A stretch of 64,000 nucleotides of DNA from Leptoclinus maculatus (taxonomy: Eukaryota > Chordata > Actinopteri > Perciformes > Stichaeidae). The notes under the pieces were generated by a model. The model searched no databases, was not told the origin of the DNA, and saw only the letters and a list, made by a program, of their open reading frames with translations. Below are positions 1 to 10,580 of this stretch, piece after piece. Location: assembly GCA_032191485.1 (NCBI GenBank), contig JAVDOI010000178.1, positions 184,001 through 248,000 of the forward strand, given 5' to 3'. The position numbers and the translations under genes were made by a program. How positions within the stretch are numbered: the stretch's first letter is position 1; each line of letters opens with the position of its first letter.

Positions 1-297
1 CTCCCGACTGTCCTCGTCCGCTGTGGACCGAGACCTCTTCAGAGGAGCCTTCACCAGGCCTGGAGAGCACAGCGGAGTGTTAGACACAGTACACCAAGAA
101 GATAGAATACTAAACCAAGAACCTTTCTGAGTAAGAACAAAGTGTTCCCTGGTGTTGCGTCTGGACCTTTGACTCTTGCGATGGTGTCCTCTCCGTGCTC
201 GGGCTCATGCTGTGTGGTCTCTCCCTTGGTGTTGTGCTCCACAGAGTGCTGGTACATGCCAGGGTTTCCAGACAGCAACCGCACGTAGTACTCCTTA
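1..297 (-). CDS. Candidate 5' exons of an unidentified minus-strand gene, incomplete at window edge
   Basis: Read on the minus strand, a possible 3' splice site (AG at 299-298, preceded by ...TGATTC) opens an exon from 297 down to 123, and a second exon runs from 59 to the window edge after a 63-bp intron. An ATG at 208-206 has A at -3 and stays open across the splice (86 nt, then 59 to 1). It would give a Ser/Thr/Glu-rich, probably disordered start beginning MSPSTERTPSQESK. A second ATG at 257-255 (MYQHSVEHNTK) lies in another frame and meets a stop just after the splice, so it would be an overlapping upstream frame of about 47 codons. I recognise no family. The splice signals are seen in the sequence; that this is coding, and in which frame, is inference. 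It may instead be untranslated leader or non-coding. Confidence 0.3.
60..122 (-). other. Candidate 63-bp intron
   Basis: On the minus strand the segment starts AAG|GTTCTTGG (donor GT at 122-121) and ends CTCTCCAG (AG at 61-60). A branch-site-like TCTAACA lies about 20 bases before the AG and is followed by a pyrimidine-leaning tract. The combination fits a very short vertebrate intron; teleosts often have introns of this size class, although 63 bp is at the low end. If coding continues from the ATG at 208 the intron is phase 2. Read through unspliced, that frame would be lost. Confidence 0.4.
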
Positions 298-1148
298 CTG
301 AATCATAATGAATCACAACCCCTAAATCATTATACGCATCTCCAGATTCATGCCACTATATAGTCTTATTAATAATAATAATAATATTCAAGAAGGTTTG
401 ACTGTGTATGAAATGCAAATGACCAAATAAATGCATGAAAGCTACCCCATCATTTGTAGCTGTAACTAAGGGACATCATATTGACTTCAAAGCAGAACGA
501 TCTGGGATGATATGCAACCACTTCCATGCAAAAGACATAAGACATGTCACTTATGGTTAGTTTGATACAAGGATGTTCATTCTGATAATGTGAACTTCAC
601 ATAATGCGAGATCCAATCCACCAGCCTCATCTGTAGCACCAGTAACTTGGTGTTCATGTAGAACACGTTCACATGCAAATGCACATAAAACCAACGGAGA
701 CGTGCGTGTTTATTTAACGTTAACGTGATTCAAATGAAGCACCGGGTCCCGGTCATATCTTGTTGTTCTTTCGTTACGTGTCCGTAAAGTAACAGAGTAT
801 CTCTAGTTCACCTTAACTGGCCGCTGGTCAGCCTCTATATTCACTGACCTACAGTAGTAAGCGATAACTCATTTTATTTGAATGCACGGTCGTGTTAACT
901 TATGATACTTTTGGTCACAAAAACGCATCAAAGTCGGACATGAATTAACCGGTATGAACCGTTAACGGCTCCAGATTACAACACGTTAGCATGTTAGCAT
1001 AACAAACTCATACAGAAGTCCGACTTCGACACAATAACACAAAAGAAACACAACTGACTTCATCTTCATAGCTTTCAAGTGAATGTCAGACAGCCCAGAC
1101 TAATTATCATGACATTTGAATTAATTGTTATTCATCTTAATGACTTAC
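298..1148 (-). other. Candidate first intron; otherwise featureless AT-rich DNA
   Basis: This stretch lies between a perfect GTAAGT donor (minus strand, 1148-1143) and a possible acceptor at 299-298. It is AT-rich and has stops in all frames. Apart from a short AAT microsatellite I see no gene, RNA or mobile element in it. Intron status is inferred only from the flanking splice signals. Confidence 0.3.
369..385. repeat. AAT trinucleotide microsatellite
   Basis: About five uninterrupted AAT units follow TCTTATT. It is a short simple repeat with no further structure. Confidence 0.85.
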
Positions 1149-1220
1149 CGTTTCACGTAAGGCTGAGACCGACTGACTGACTAACACCGGAGAAAGTCTG
1201 TCATTCGCAAAACGGCGCCA
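1149..1220 (-). other. Candidate untranslated first exon with GTAAGT donor
   Basis: On the minus strand the sequence reads GTGAAACG|GTAAGT, with the donor hexamer being the complement of ACTTAC at 1143-1148; this matches the vertebrate 5' splice consensus closely. The exon body contains no ATG, so it would be leader only. Its upstream limit is set by guessing a start about 25-30 bases from the TATA-like sequence near 1250. It would splice to the candidate exon at 297. No transcript evidence is available here. Confidence 0.3.
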
Positions 1221-1273
1221 CAGCGCTGCTGGTGGCCAAAGATAGATTATATATTTATATATATATATATATT
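1200..1273 (-). promoter_or_regulatory. Candidate TATA-plus-CpG promoter of the minus-strand gene
   Basis: On the minus strand, TATATAAT (complement of 1247-1254, at the edge of an AT dinucleotide run) is followed by a short GC-rich segment with several CpGs (AGCGCTG, GGCGCCG, TTGCG at about 1206-1230). It lies just upstream of the candidate leader exon and its strong donor. The arrangement is what a small TATA promoter would look like, but a TATA-like match inside an AT microsatellite is weak evidence on its own. Confidence 0.25.
1247..1273. repeat. AT dinucleotide microsatellite
   Basis: An alternating A/T tract, interrupted once (ATATTTATAT), then continuous TA units. Confidence 0.85.
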
Positions 1274-2107
1274 AAATGTATTTTATTTAACAGATGGCAT
1301 TTCTCTCTCAATCGTGACCAAATGGTCAGCTGGAACATGCATCAAACTAAAACATGTTTGTCAAAAATATGTAGAGCGATTCAAAAATATGAATAAATCG
1401 CCACACTTATTGCTTCAATCAGTTTCATGACATAATTAACATTCAAATAATAAACTCACTATAATGTGACTGCCTAATATGAATGAAAGAATTAAATAAA
1501 ATACCCTATTCATAAGCTGTGTTAACATTGCAGGCCACTAAAATACATATCACCTTCACATTATGTTACTACACAACTAAGCTAGCTATTGTAAACATTA
1601 GCTAAAGTAGCAACGTTAGCTGTTGGAACTGTTGGTAATTACCCACAATTCCAAGGGGCAGCCTCAGCCACATTAATAAAGCCAAGAACCTGAAAATGAA
1701 AGCAATTTAAAATGTGAAAACAGTCTCTGTGAAGTTAAATTGAGCCAGAGATGTAGTCAGACATGAAAATATCCAAAGAAAAATAACTGGCACCCTCAGT
1801 TAAAAGGGTTTGACATTGTAATACTATAAATAGCAAATTTAGCAGCATCAGTCGGATCCTGACGGAGAAATCCAAGTGGTCCCTTACGGAACGGAACCGT
1901 CATTCTCCCAGGGAAAATAAAATGTTTGTGCATTTGACCTGTAAAGACAAAGAGTAAAATATATTTTTTTGCTGCAAAACATTTGCATCAAGCAGCCTTA
2001 CTAATCTTTAACTACCGGTAATAGCCTAATTAGCATTAATTAATAAACTCATCAACATCTGTGTATGTCACAAAAAAGACAAAATGTGAAAGACAAAAAC
2101 ACTTATT
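1274..2107. other. AT-rich intergenic DNA, nothing recognised
   Basis: No open frame of useful length, no RNA gene and no recognisable terminal repeats. Stops occur in every frame. A slightly more GC-rich patch at about 1850-1915 does not resolve into a known element. Confidence 0.6.
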
Positions 2108-2236
2108 TCAGCATTTATTTATTCAGTTTTTTATTCATTTCTGTATTTATACATTTATTTATTTAGTCCTGTATTTATACATTTATTTATTCTTTCCTGT
2201 ATTAATTTATACATTTATTATTGCATTTATTTATAC
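2108..2236. repeat. Degenerate CCTGTATTTATACATTTATT-type minisatellite
   Basis: About four imperfect units built on CTGTATTTATACATTTATT recur at roughly 27-30 bp spacing with ATTT expansions and small indels (one has TGTATTAATTTATAC). It ends about ten bases before the transposase fragment and may mark where the rest of that element was lost. Confidence 0.7.
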
Positions 2237-2246
2237 TTAAAAACAA

Positions 2247-2483
2247 TTGCTGGAGTTTGCCGGTGGCTCAGCAGCCCCCCGACCAGCACCCCCCCCCACC
2301 ACCTGCCTGCCCAGGTTTTTTGACAGTGGGGATGACACAAGGGCCAGAAGGAAGTATTGCAGGAGGTGCCATGATGCTGGACAACCTCGGGTGAGGACAG
2401 CAACTTATTGCATGGGGTGTGATGTTCCTCTCTGCCACACTGCAAAAAAGGAATGCTTTTATCTGTGGCACAGTGAAAGGTAA
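2247..2483 (+). pseudogene. piggyBac-family transposase fragment (C-terminal zinc-binding region)
   Basis: The open stretch has no ATG (the first codon is TTG) and ends in TAA. Counting from that TTG, residues 38-75 carry the Cys/His pattern typical of the C-terminal cysteine-rich domain of piggyBac transposases: C38-x2-C41-H42, C55-x2-C58, C63-H64, C70 and H75, with the hallmark wording YCMGCDVPLCH then CFYLWHS and a basic RRKYC before it. In the family this domain binds the terminal repeats, while the Asp triad that cuts DNA lies upstream. That catalytic part is absent here: the sequence before 2247 is AT-rich repeat. The fragment is therefore a dead remnant, or less likely a terminal exon of a domesticated piggyBac-derived gene. 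No TTAA-flanked terminal repeats were identified around it. Confidence 0.75.
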
Positions 2484-2561
2484 CCGCACACAGACAAAGC
2501 CCTTCATCCATCCTGCCTTCTGCCATGGACCTGCTGACACCCCATTATTATGGGAATAATG

Positions 2562-2636
2562 TAAATAGTGTTTGGTTTGATGTGTGTTTTTACAGTTTTT
2601 TACTAAATAGTGTTTGGTTTGATGTGTGTTTTTACA
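2562..2636. repeat. Two copies of a 33-bp sequence at 42-bp period
   Basis: The segment starting TAAATAGTGTTTGG and ending GTTTTTACA occurs identically at 2562-2594 and 2604-2636, separated by GTTTTTTAC. It is a recent tandem duplication just downstream of the transposase remnant. Confidence 0.9.
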
Positions 2637-2731
2637 TTTTGCACTTTACAGTTTTTACTAAATTAAATCCGTTCCATTTGGATTCAACATTCAGCTGATT
2701 TGTGTGTTTTTTTATGTCTGGTTGAATTTTC

Positions 2732-2762
2732 AAAAAAAAAAAAAAAAAGAAAGAAAAAAAAA
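2732..2762. repeat. Poly-A tract with two G interruptions
   Basis: Seventeen A residues, then GAAAG, then nine A residues. It could be a retroposon tail, but no SINE or LINE body was recognised upstream. Confidence 0.85.
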
Positions 2763-2850
2763 GCCCAAAACTGCTGTATTAGGATGTATTGAACACCATT
2801 AGTAATATACAAGTGAAATATGTAGTTTGGTACATGAGAAAATTCAAATG

Positions 2851-2886
2851 GCACACATGGCACACATGGCACACATGGCACACATG
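2851..2886. repeat. Four perfect copies of the 9-mer GCACACATG
   Basis: Contiguous identical units at 2851, 2860, 2869 and 2878. Translation on the minus strand gives a meaningless CVP run. Confidence 0.95.
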
Positions 2887-3309
2887 GTGCCCAAATGCAC
2901 ATTTTGGAAACCTCGCCTAAACTCTCTGTACTAAAACCTCTAATTTTGTTCTGCTTCACTTTATCAAAGTCAAACTTTGCAGAGAGTGCACTGCTGACAT
3001 GTTGTGCTATGATTTGGGAGAGGTGTTAGAAGTGTCAGCTGCCATTATTTCAAAGAAATGATGTCAAAAAGTGCTTTGTCTTCAGGCGAACTTGACACTT
3101 TTCAATTTGAGCTGTGTGCCATCTTCCTTTCCTCTTAACCAGTAACATATACACAATATTTACACAATTCATACGAGCAACCCCTTCTTAGTGTTATTAC
3201 TCCATTGAAATTATTCAAATAGACCATGTAGTTAGAGAGTAAGGCCCCTTTGAGTATGGGTATAGTATTTTTGAGCAGAAGCCTAAAAATGGGGCTAGGT
3301 AGGAAAAGG
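2887..3309. other. Unique flank abutting the satellite, no gene seen
   Basis: Moderately AT-rich, with no supported coding or RNA feature. The last 60 bases (about 3250-3309) run directly into the array with no visible target-site duplication or transposon end. Confidence 0.6.
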
Positions 3310-4340
3310 TTAAGTCATGCCTCCACCTACAGCCTCTGCCGGCAACCTGCAGTTGCCGCCTCCACCTGCAGGTTACTGGCAGACAGCTTAGGTCAAGCCT
3401 CCACCTACAGCCTCTGCCAGCAACTTCTGCCAGCAACCTGCAGATGCCGCCTCCACCTGCAGATTCTGGCAGACAGCTTATGTCACGCCTCCACCTACAG
3501 CCTCTCTCAGTAACCTGCAGATTCTGGCAGACAGCTTAGGTCACGTCTCCACCTACAGCCTCTGCCAGCAACTTCTGCCAGCAACCTGCAGGTGCCGCCT
3601 CCACCTGCAGATTCTGGCAGACAGCTTATGTCACGCCTCCACCTAAAGCCTCTCTCAGTAACCTGTAGGTGCAGCCTCCACCTGCAGGTTGCTGGCAGAC
3701 AGCTTTTGTCACGCCTCCACCTACAGCCTCTGCCAGCAACCTGCAGGTGCCGCCTCCACCTGCAGATTCTGGCAGACAGCTTATGTCACGCCTCCACCTA
3801 CATCCTCTGTCAGTAACCTGCAGGTGCAGCCTCCACCTGCAGGTTGCTGGCAGACAGCTTATGTCACGCCTCCACCTACAGCCTCTGCCGGCAACCTGCA
3901 GTTGCCGCCTCCACCTGCAGGTTATTGGCAGACAGCTTAGGCCACACCTCCACCTACAGCCTCTGCCAGCAACTTCTGCCAGCAACCTGCAGGTGCCGCA
4001 TCCACCTGCAGATTCTGGCAGACAGCTTATGTCACGCCTCCACCTACAGCCTCTGTCAGTAACCTGCAGGTGCAGCCTCCACCTGCAGGTTGCTGGCAGA
4101 CAGCTTATGTCACGCCTCCACCTACAGCCTCTGCCAGCAACCTGCAGGTGCCGCCTCCACCTGCAGATTCTGGCAGACAGCTTAGGTCACGCCTCCACCT
4201 ACAGCCTCTGCCGGCAACCTGCAGTTGCCGCCTCCACCTGCAGGTTATTGGCAGACAGCTTAGGCCACGCCTCCACCTACAGCCTCTGCCAGCAACTTCT
4301 GCCAGCAACCTGCAGGTGCCGCCTCAACCTGCAGATTCTG
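3310..4340 (+). repeat. Degenerate left edge of the array
   Basis: The first dozen or so units carry many changes rare or absent further in: TCAAGCCTCC at 3393, CTGCAGATGCC near 3438, CCTGTAGGTG near 3662, CCTACATCCTCTG near 3797, GGCCACACC near 3940, GCCGCATCC near 3996 and GCCTCAACC near 4320. They also include the only 58-bp unit found. Loss of homogeneity at the edge is the usual mark of an old array boundary. Confidence 0.8.
3486..3543 (+). repeat. Truncated 58-bp unit
   Basis: This unit jumps from AGTAACCTGCAG straight to ATTCTGGCAG, lacking 19 bases. The lost segment is bounded by the two CCTGCAG copies present in every full unit, so a deletion between short direct repeats (slippage or single-strand annealing) explains it exactly. 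Confidence 0.9.
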
Positions 4341-4693
4341 GCAGACAGCTTATGTCACGCCTCCACCTACAGCCTCTGTCAGTAACCTGCAGGTGCAGCC
4401 TCCACCTGCAGGTTGCTGGCAGACAGCTTATGTCACGCCTCCACCTACAGCCTCTGCCAGCAACTTCTGCCAGCAGCCTACAGGTGCCGCCTCCACCTGC
4501 AGATTCTGGCAAACAGCTTAAGTCATGCCTCCACCTACAGCCTCTGCCAGCAACCTGCAGGTGCCGCCTCCACCTACAGGTTACTGGCAGACAGCTTAGG
4601 TCAAGTCTCCACCTACAGCCTCTGCCAGCAACTTCTGCCAGCAACCTGCAGGTGCCGCCTCCACCTACAGGTTACTGGCAGGCAGCTTAGGTC

Positions 4694-4770
4694 ATGCCTC
4701 CACCTAAAGCCTCTCTCAGTAACCTGCAGGTGCAGCCTCCACCTGCAGATTCTGGCAGACAGCTTAGGTC
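4694..4770 (+). repeat. Example of the marker unit (CCTAAAGCCTCTCTCAG class)
   Basis: This 77-bp class differs from the common unit by ATGCCTCC, CCTAAAGCC, CTCTCAGTAACC and GTGCAGCC. About 80 copies occur through the array, for instance at 5094, 5508, 5908, 6979, 7379, 8282, 16315, 20885, 34529, 46110 and 61685. Spacings between successive copies recur as 323, 400, 413/414, 567, 570, 815, 826 and 903 bp. The 323-bp interval equals 77+78+90+78. The class is thus a convenient register mark for the higher-order structure. Confidence 0.85.
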
Positions 4771-6819
4771 ACGCCTCCACCTACAGCCTCTGCCAGCAAC
4801 CTGCAGGTGCCGCCTCCACCTACAGGTTACTGGCAGACAGCTTAGGTCAAGTCTCCACCTACAGCCTCTGCCAGCAACTTCTGCCAGTAACCTGCAGGTG
4901 CCGCCTCCACCTGCAGATTCTGGCAGACAGCTTATGTCACGCCTCCACCTACAGCCTCTGTCAGTAACCTGCAGGTGCCGCCTCCACCTGCAGATTCTGG
5001 CAAACAGCTTAAGTCATGCCTCCACCTACAGCCTCTGCCGGCAACCTGCAGGTGCCGCCTCCACCTACAGGTTACTGGCAGGCAGCTTAGGTCATGCCTC
5101 CACCTAAAGCCTCTCTCAGTAACCTGCAGGTGCAGCCTCCACCTGCAGATTCTGGCAGACAGCTTAGGTCACGCCTCCACCTACAGCCTCTGCCGGCAAC
5201 CTGCAGTTGCCGCCTCCACCTGCAGGTTACTGGCAGACAGCTTAGGTCACGTCTCCACCTACAGCCTCTGCCAGCAACTTCTGCCAGCAACCTGCAGGTG
5301 CCGCCTCCACCTACAGATTCTGGCAGACAGCTTAAGTCATGCCTCCACCTACAGCCTCTGCCAGCAACCTGCAGGTGCCGCCTCCACCTACAGGTTACTG
5401 GCAGACAGCTTAGGTCAAGTCTCCACCTACAGCCTCTGCCAGCAACTTCTGCCAGCAACCTGCAGGTGCCGCCTCCACCTACAGGTTACTGGCAGGCAGC
5501 TTAGGTCATGCCTCCACCTAAAGCCTCTCTCAGTAACCTGCAGGTGCAGCCTCCACCTGCAGATTCTGGCAGACAGCTTAGGTCACGCCTCCACCTACAG
5601 CCTCTGCCAGCAACCTGCAGGTGCCGCCTCCACCTACAGGTTACTGGCAGACAGCTTAGGTCAAGTCTCCACCTACAGCCTCTGCCAGCAACTTCTGCCA
5701 GTAACCTGCAGGTGCCGCCTCCACCTGCAGATTCTGGCAGACAGCTTATGTCACGCCTCCACCTACAGCCTCTGTCAGTAACCTGCAGGTGCCGCCTCCA
5801 CCTGCAGATTCTGGCAAACAGCTTAAGTCATGCCTCCACCTACAGCCTCTGCCGGCAACCTGCAGGTGCCGCCTCCACCTACAGGTTACTGGCAGGCAGC
5901 TTAGGTCATGCCTCCACCTAAAGCCTCTCTCAGTAACCTGCAGGTGCAGCCTCCACCTGCAGATTCTGGCAGACAGCTTAGGTCACGCCTCCACCTACAG
6001 CCTCTGCCGGCAACCTGCAGTTGCCGCCTCCACCTGCAGGTTACTGGCAGACAGCTTAGGTCACGTCTCCACCTACAGCCTCTGCCAGCAACTTCTGCCA
6101 GCAACCTACAGGTGCCGCCTCCACCTGCAGATTCTGGCAGACAGCTTAAGTCATGCCTCCACCTACAGCCTCTGCCAGCAACCTGCAGGTGCCGCCTCCA
6201 CCTACAGGTTACTGGCAGACAGCTTAGGTCAAGTCTCCACCTACAGCCTCTGCCAGCAACTTCTGCCAGCAACCTGCAGGTGCCGCCTCCACCTGCAGAT
6301 TCTGGCAGACAGCTTATGTCACGCCTCCACCTACAGCCTCTGTCAGTAACCTGCAGGTGCAGCCTCCACCTGCAGGTTGCTGGCAGACAGCTTATGTCAC
6401 GCCTCCACCGACAGCCTCTGCCAGCAACCTGCAGGTGCCGCCTCCACCTGCAGATTCTGGAAGACAGCTTAGGTCACGTCTCCACCTACAGCCTCTGCCA
6501 GCAACTTCTGCCAGCAACCTACAGGTGCCGCCTCCACCTGCAGATTCTGGCAGACAGCTTAAGTCATGCCTCCACCTACAGCCTCTGCCAGCAACCTGCA
6601 GGTGCCGCCTCCACCTGCAGATTCTGACAGACAGCTTAGGTCACGTCTCCACCTACAGCCTCTGCCAGCAACTTCTGCCAGCAGCCTACAGGTGCCGCCT
6701 CCACCTGCAGATTCTGGCAAACAGCTTAAGTCATGCCTCCACCTACAGCCTCTGCCAGCAACCTGCAGGTGCCGCCTCCACCTACAGATTCTGGCAGACA
6801 GCTTAAGTCATGCCTCCAC

Positions 6820-9800
6820 CTACAGCCTCTGCCAGCAACCTGCAGGTGCCGCCTCCACCTACAGGTTACTGGCAGACAGCTTAGGTCAAGTCTCCACCTA
6901 CAGCCTCTGCCAGCAACTTCTGCCAGCAACCTGCAGGTGCCGCCTCCACCTACAGGTTACTGGCAGGCAGCTTAGGTCATGCCTCCACCTAAAGCCTCTC
7001 TCAGTAACCTGCAGGTGCAGCCTCCACCTGCAGATTCTGGCAGACAGCTTAGGTCACGCCTCCACCTACAGCCTCTGCCAGCAACCTGCAGGTGCCGCCT
7101 CCACCTACAGGTTACTGGCAGACAGCTTAGGTCAAGTCTCCACCTACAGCCTCTGCCAGCAACTTCTGCCAGTAACCTGCAGGTGCCGCCTCCACCTGCA
7201 GATTCTGGCAGACAGCTTATGTCACGCCTCCACCTACAGCCTCTGTCAGTAACCTGCAGGTGCCGCCTCCACCTGCAGATTCTGGCAAACAGCTTAAGTC
7301 ATGCCTCCACCTACAGCCTCTGCCGGCAACCTGCAAGTGCCACCTCCACCTACAGGTTACTGGCAGGCAGCTTAGGTCATGCCTCCACCTAAAGCCTCTC
7401 TCAGTAACCTGCAGGTGCAGCCTCCACCTGCAGATTCTGGCAAACAGCTTAGGTCACGCCTCCACCTACAGCCTCTGCCGGCAACCTGCAGTTGCCGCCT
7501 CCACCTGCAGGTTACTGGCAGACAGCTTAGGTCACGTCTCCACCTACAGCCTCTGCCAGCAACTTCTGCCAGCAACCTACAGGTGCCGCCTCCACCTGCA
7601 GATTCTGGCAGACAGCTTAAGTCATGCCTCCACCTACAGCCTCTGCCAGCAACCTGCAGGTGCCGCCTCCACCTACAGGTTACTGGCAGACAGCTTAGGT
7701 CAAGTCTCCACCTACAGCCTCTGCCAGCAACTTCTGCCAGCAACCTGCAGGTGCCGCCTCCACCTGCAGATTCTGGCAGACAGCTTATGTCACGCCTCCA
7801 CCTACAGCCTCTGTCAGTAACCTGCAGGTGCAGCCTCCACCTGCAGGTTGCTGGCAGACAGCTTATGTCACGCCTCCACCGACAGCCTCTGCCAGCAACC
7901 AGCAGGTGCTGCCTCCACCTGCAGATTCTGGAAGACAGCTTAGGTCACGTCTCCACCTACAGCCTCTGCCAGCAACTTCTGCCAGCAACCTACAGGTGCC
8001 GCCTCCACCTGCAGATTCTGGCAGACAGCTTAAGTCATGCCTCCACCTACAGCCTCTGCCAGCAACCTGCAGGTGCCGCCTCCACCTGCAGATTCTGGCA
8101 GACAGCTTAGGTCACGTCTCCACCTACAGCCTCTGCCAGCAACTTCTGCCAGCAGCCTACAGGTGCCGCCTCCACCTGCAGATTCTGGCAAACAGCTTAA
8201 GTCATGCCTCCACCTACAGCCTCTGCCGGCAACCTGCAGGTGCCGCCTCCACCTACAGGTTACTGGCAGGCAGCTTAGGTCATGCCTCCACCTAAAGCCT
8301 CTCTCAGTAACCTGCAGGTGCAGCCTCCACCTGCAGATTCTGGCAGACAGCTTAGGTCACGCCTCCACCTACAGCCTCTGCCAGCAACCTGCAGGTGCCG
8401 CCTCCACCTACAGGTTACTGGCAGACAGCTTAGGTCAAGTCTCCACCTACAGCCTCTGCCAGCAACTTCTGCCAGCAACCTGCAGGTGCCGCCTCCACCT
8501 GCAGATTCTGGCAGACAGCTTATGTCACGCCTCCACCTACAGCCTCTGTCAGTAACCTGCAGGTGCAGCCTCCACCTGCAGGTTGCTGGCAGACAGCTTA
8601 TGTCACGCCTCCACCTACAGCCTCTGCCGGCAACCTGCAGTTGCCGCCTCCACCTGCAGGCTATTGGCAGACAGCTTAGGCCACGCCTCCACCTACAGCC
8701 TCTGCCAGCAACCTGCAGGTGCCGCCTCCACCTACAGGTTACTGGCAGACAGCTTAGGTCAAGTCTCCACCTACAGCCTCTGCCAGCAACTTCTGCCAGC
8801 AACCTGCAGGTGCCGCCTCCACCTACAGGTTACTGGCAGGCAGCTTAGGTCATGCCTCCACCTAAAGCCTCTCTCAGTAACCTGCAGGTGCAGCCTCCAC
8901 CTGCAGATTCTGGCAGACAGCTTAGGTCACGCCTCCACCTACAGCCTCTGCCAGCAACCTGCAGGTGCCGCCTCCACCTACAGATTACTGGCAGACAGCT
9001 TAGGTCAAGTCTCCACCTACAGCCTCTGCCAGCAACTTCTGCCAGTAACCTGCAGGTGCCGCCTCCACCTGCAGATTCTGGCAGACAGCTTATGTCACGC
9101 CTCCACCTACAGCCTCTGTCAGTAACCTGCAGGTGCCGCCTCCACCTGCAGATTCTGGCAAACAGCTTAAGTCATGCCTCCACCTACAGCCTCTGCCGGC
9201 AACCTGCAAGTGCCACCTCCACCTACAGGTTACTGGCAGGCAGCTTAGGTCATGCCTCCACCTAAAGCCTCTCTCAGTAACCTGCAGGTGCAGCCTCCAC
9301 CTGCAGATTCTGGCAAACAGCTTAGGTCACGCCTCCACCTACAGCCTCTGCCGGCAACCTGCAGTTGCCGCCTCCACCTGCAGGTTACTGGCAGACAGCT
9401 TAGGTCACGTCTCCACCTACAGCCTCTGCCAGCAACTTCTGCCAGCAACCTACAGGTGCCGCCTCCACCTGCAGATTCTGGCAGACAGCTTAAGTCATGC
9501 CTCCACCTACAGCCTCTGCCAGCAACCTGCAGGTGCCGCCTCCACCTACAGGTTACTGGCAGACAGCTTAGGTCAAGTCTCCACCTACAGCCTCTGCCAG
9601 CAACTTCTGCCAGCAACCTGCAGGTGCCGCCTCCACCTGCAGATTCTGGCAGACAGCTTATGTCACGCCTCCACCTACAGCCTCTGTCAGTAACCTGCAG
9701 GTGCAGCCTCCACCTGCAGGTTGCTGGCAGACAGCTTATGTCACGCCTCCACCGACAGCCTCTGCCAGCAACCTGCAGGTGCTGCCTCCACCTGCAGATT

Positions 9801-10580
9801 CTGGAAGACAGCTTAGGTCACGTCTCCACCTACAGCCTCTGCCAGCAACTTCTGCCAGCAACCTACAGGTGCCGCCTCCACCTGCAGATTCTGGCAGACA
9901 GCTTAAGTCATGCCTCCACCTACAGCCTCTGCCAGCAACCTGCAGGTGCCGCCTCCACCTGCAGATTCTGGCAGACAGCTTAGGTCACGTCTCCACCTAC
10001 AGCCTCTGCCAGCAACTTCTGCCAGCAGCCTACAGGTGCCGCCTCCACCTGCAGATTCTGGCAAACAGCTTAAGTCATGCCTCCACCTACAGCCTCTGCC
10101 GGCAACCTGCAGGTGCCGCCTCCACCTACAGGTTACTGGCAGGCAGCTTAGGTCATGCCTCCACCTAAAGCCTCTCTCAGTAACCTGCAGGTGCAGCCTC
10201 CACCTGCAGATTCTGGCAGACAGCTTAGGTCACGCCTCCACCTACAGCCTCTGACAGCAACCTGCAGGTGCCGCCTCCACCTACAGGTTACTGGCAGACA
10301 GCTTAGGTCAAGTCTCCACCTACAGCCTCTGCCAGCAACTTCTGCCAGCAACCTGCAGGTGCCGCCTCCACCTGCAGATTCTGGCAGACAGCTTATGTCA
10401 CGCCTCCACCTACAGCCTCTGTCAGTAACCTGCAGGTGCAGCCTCCACCTGCAGGTTGCTGGCAGACAGCTTATGTCACGCCTCCACCTACAGCCTCTGC
10501 CGGCAACCTGCAGTTGCCGCCTCCACCTGCAGGCTATTGGCAGACAGCTTAGGCCACGCCTCCACCTACAGCCTCTGCCA
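6820..10580 (+). repeat. Two tandem copies of a 1873-bp higher-order repeat
   Basis: Blocks starting at 6979, 7379 and 8282 recur at 8852, 9252 and 10155, each shifted by exactly 1873 bp. Few differences separate the copies, such as CCAGCAGG at about 7899 against CCTGCAGG, and CTACAGATTACTGG near 8986. The boundaries near 6820, 8700 and 10580 are approximate and were judged from where the unit order stops matching. Confidence 0.8.

Noticed and set aside
2227..2540. Reverse open frames of 90-99 codons opposite the transposase fragment
   Set aside because: They are antisense shadows. The plus strand carries the recognisable Cys/His pattern.
2732..2762. SINE or processed-pseudogene tail
   Set aside because: No Pol III boxes, LINE-like end or target-site duplication could be recognised around the A tract.
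2684..2959. Reverse open frame with repeated CVP motif
   Set aside because: It is produced by the four GCACACATG units and the poly-A tract; there is no conserved domain.
3250..3309. Transposon end or target-site duplication at the array boundary
   Set aside because: No terminal repeat or short direct repeat pair was seen, and the other end of the array lies outside the window.
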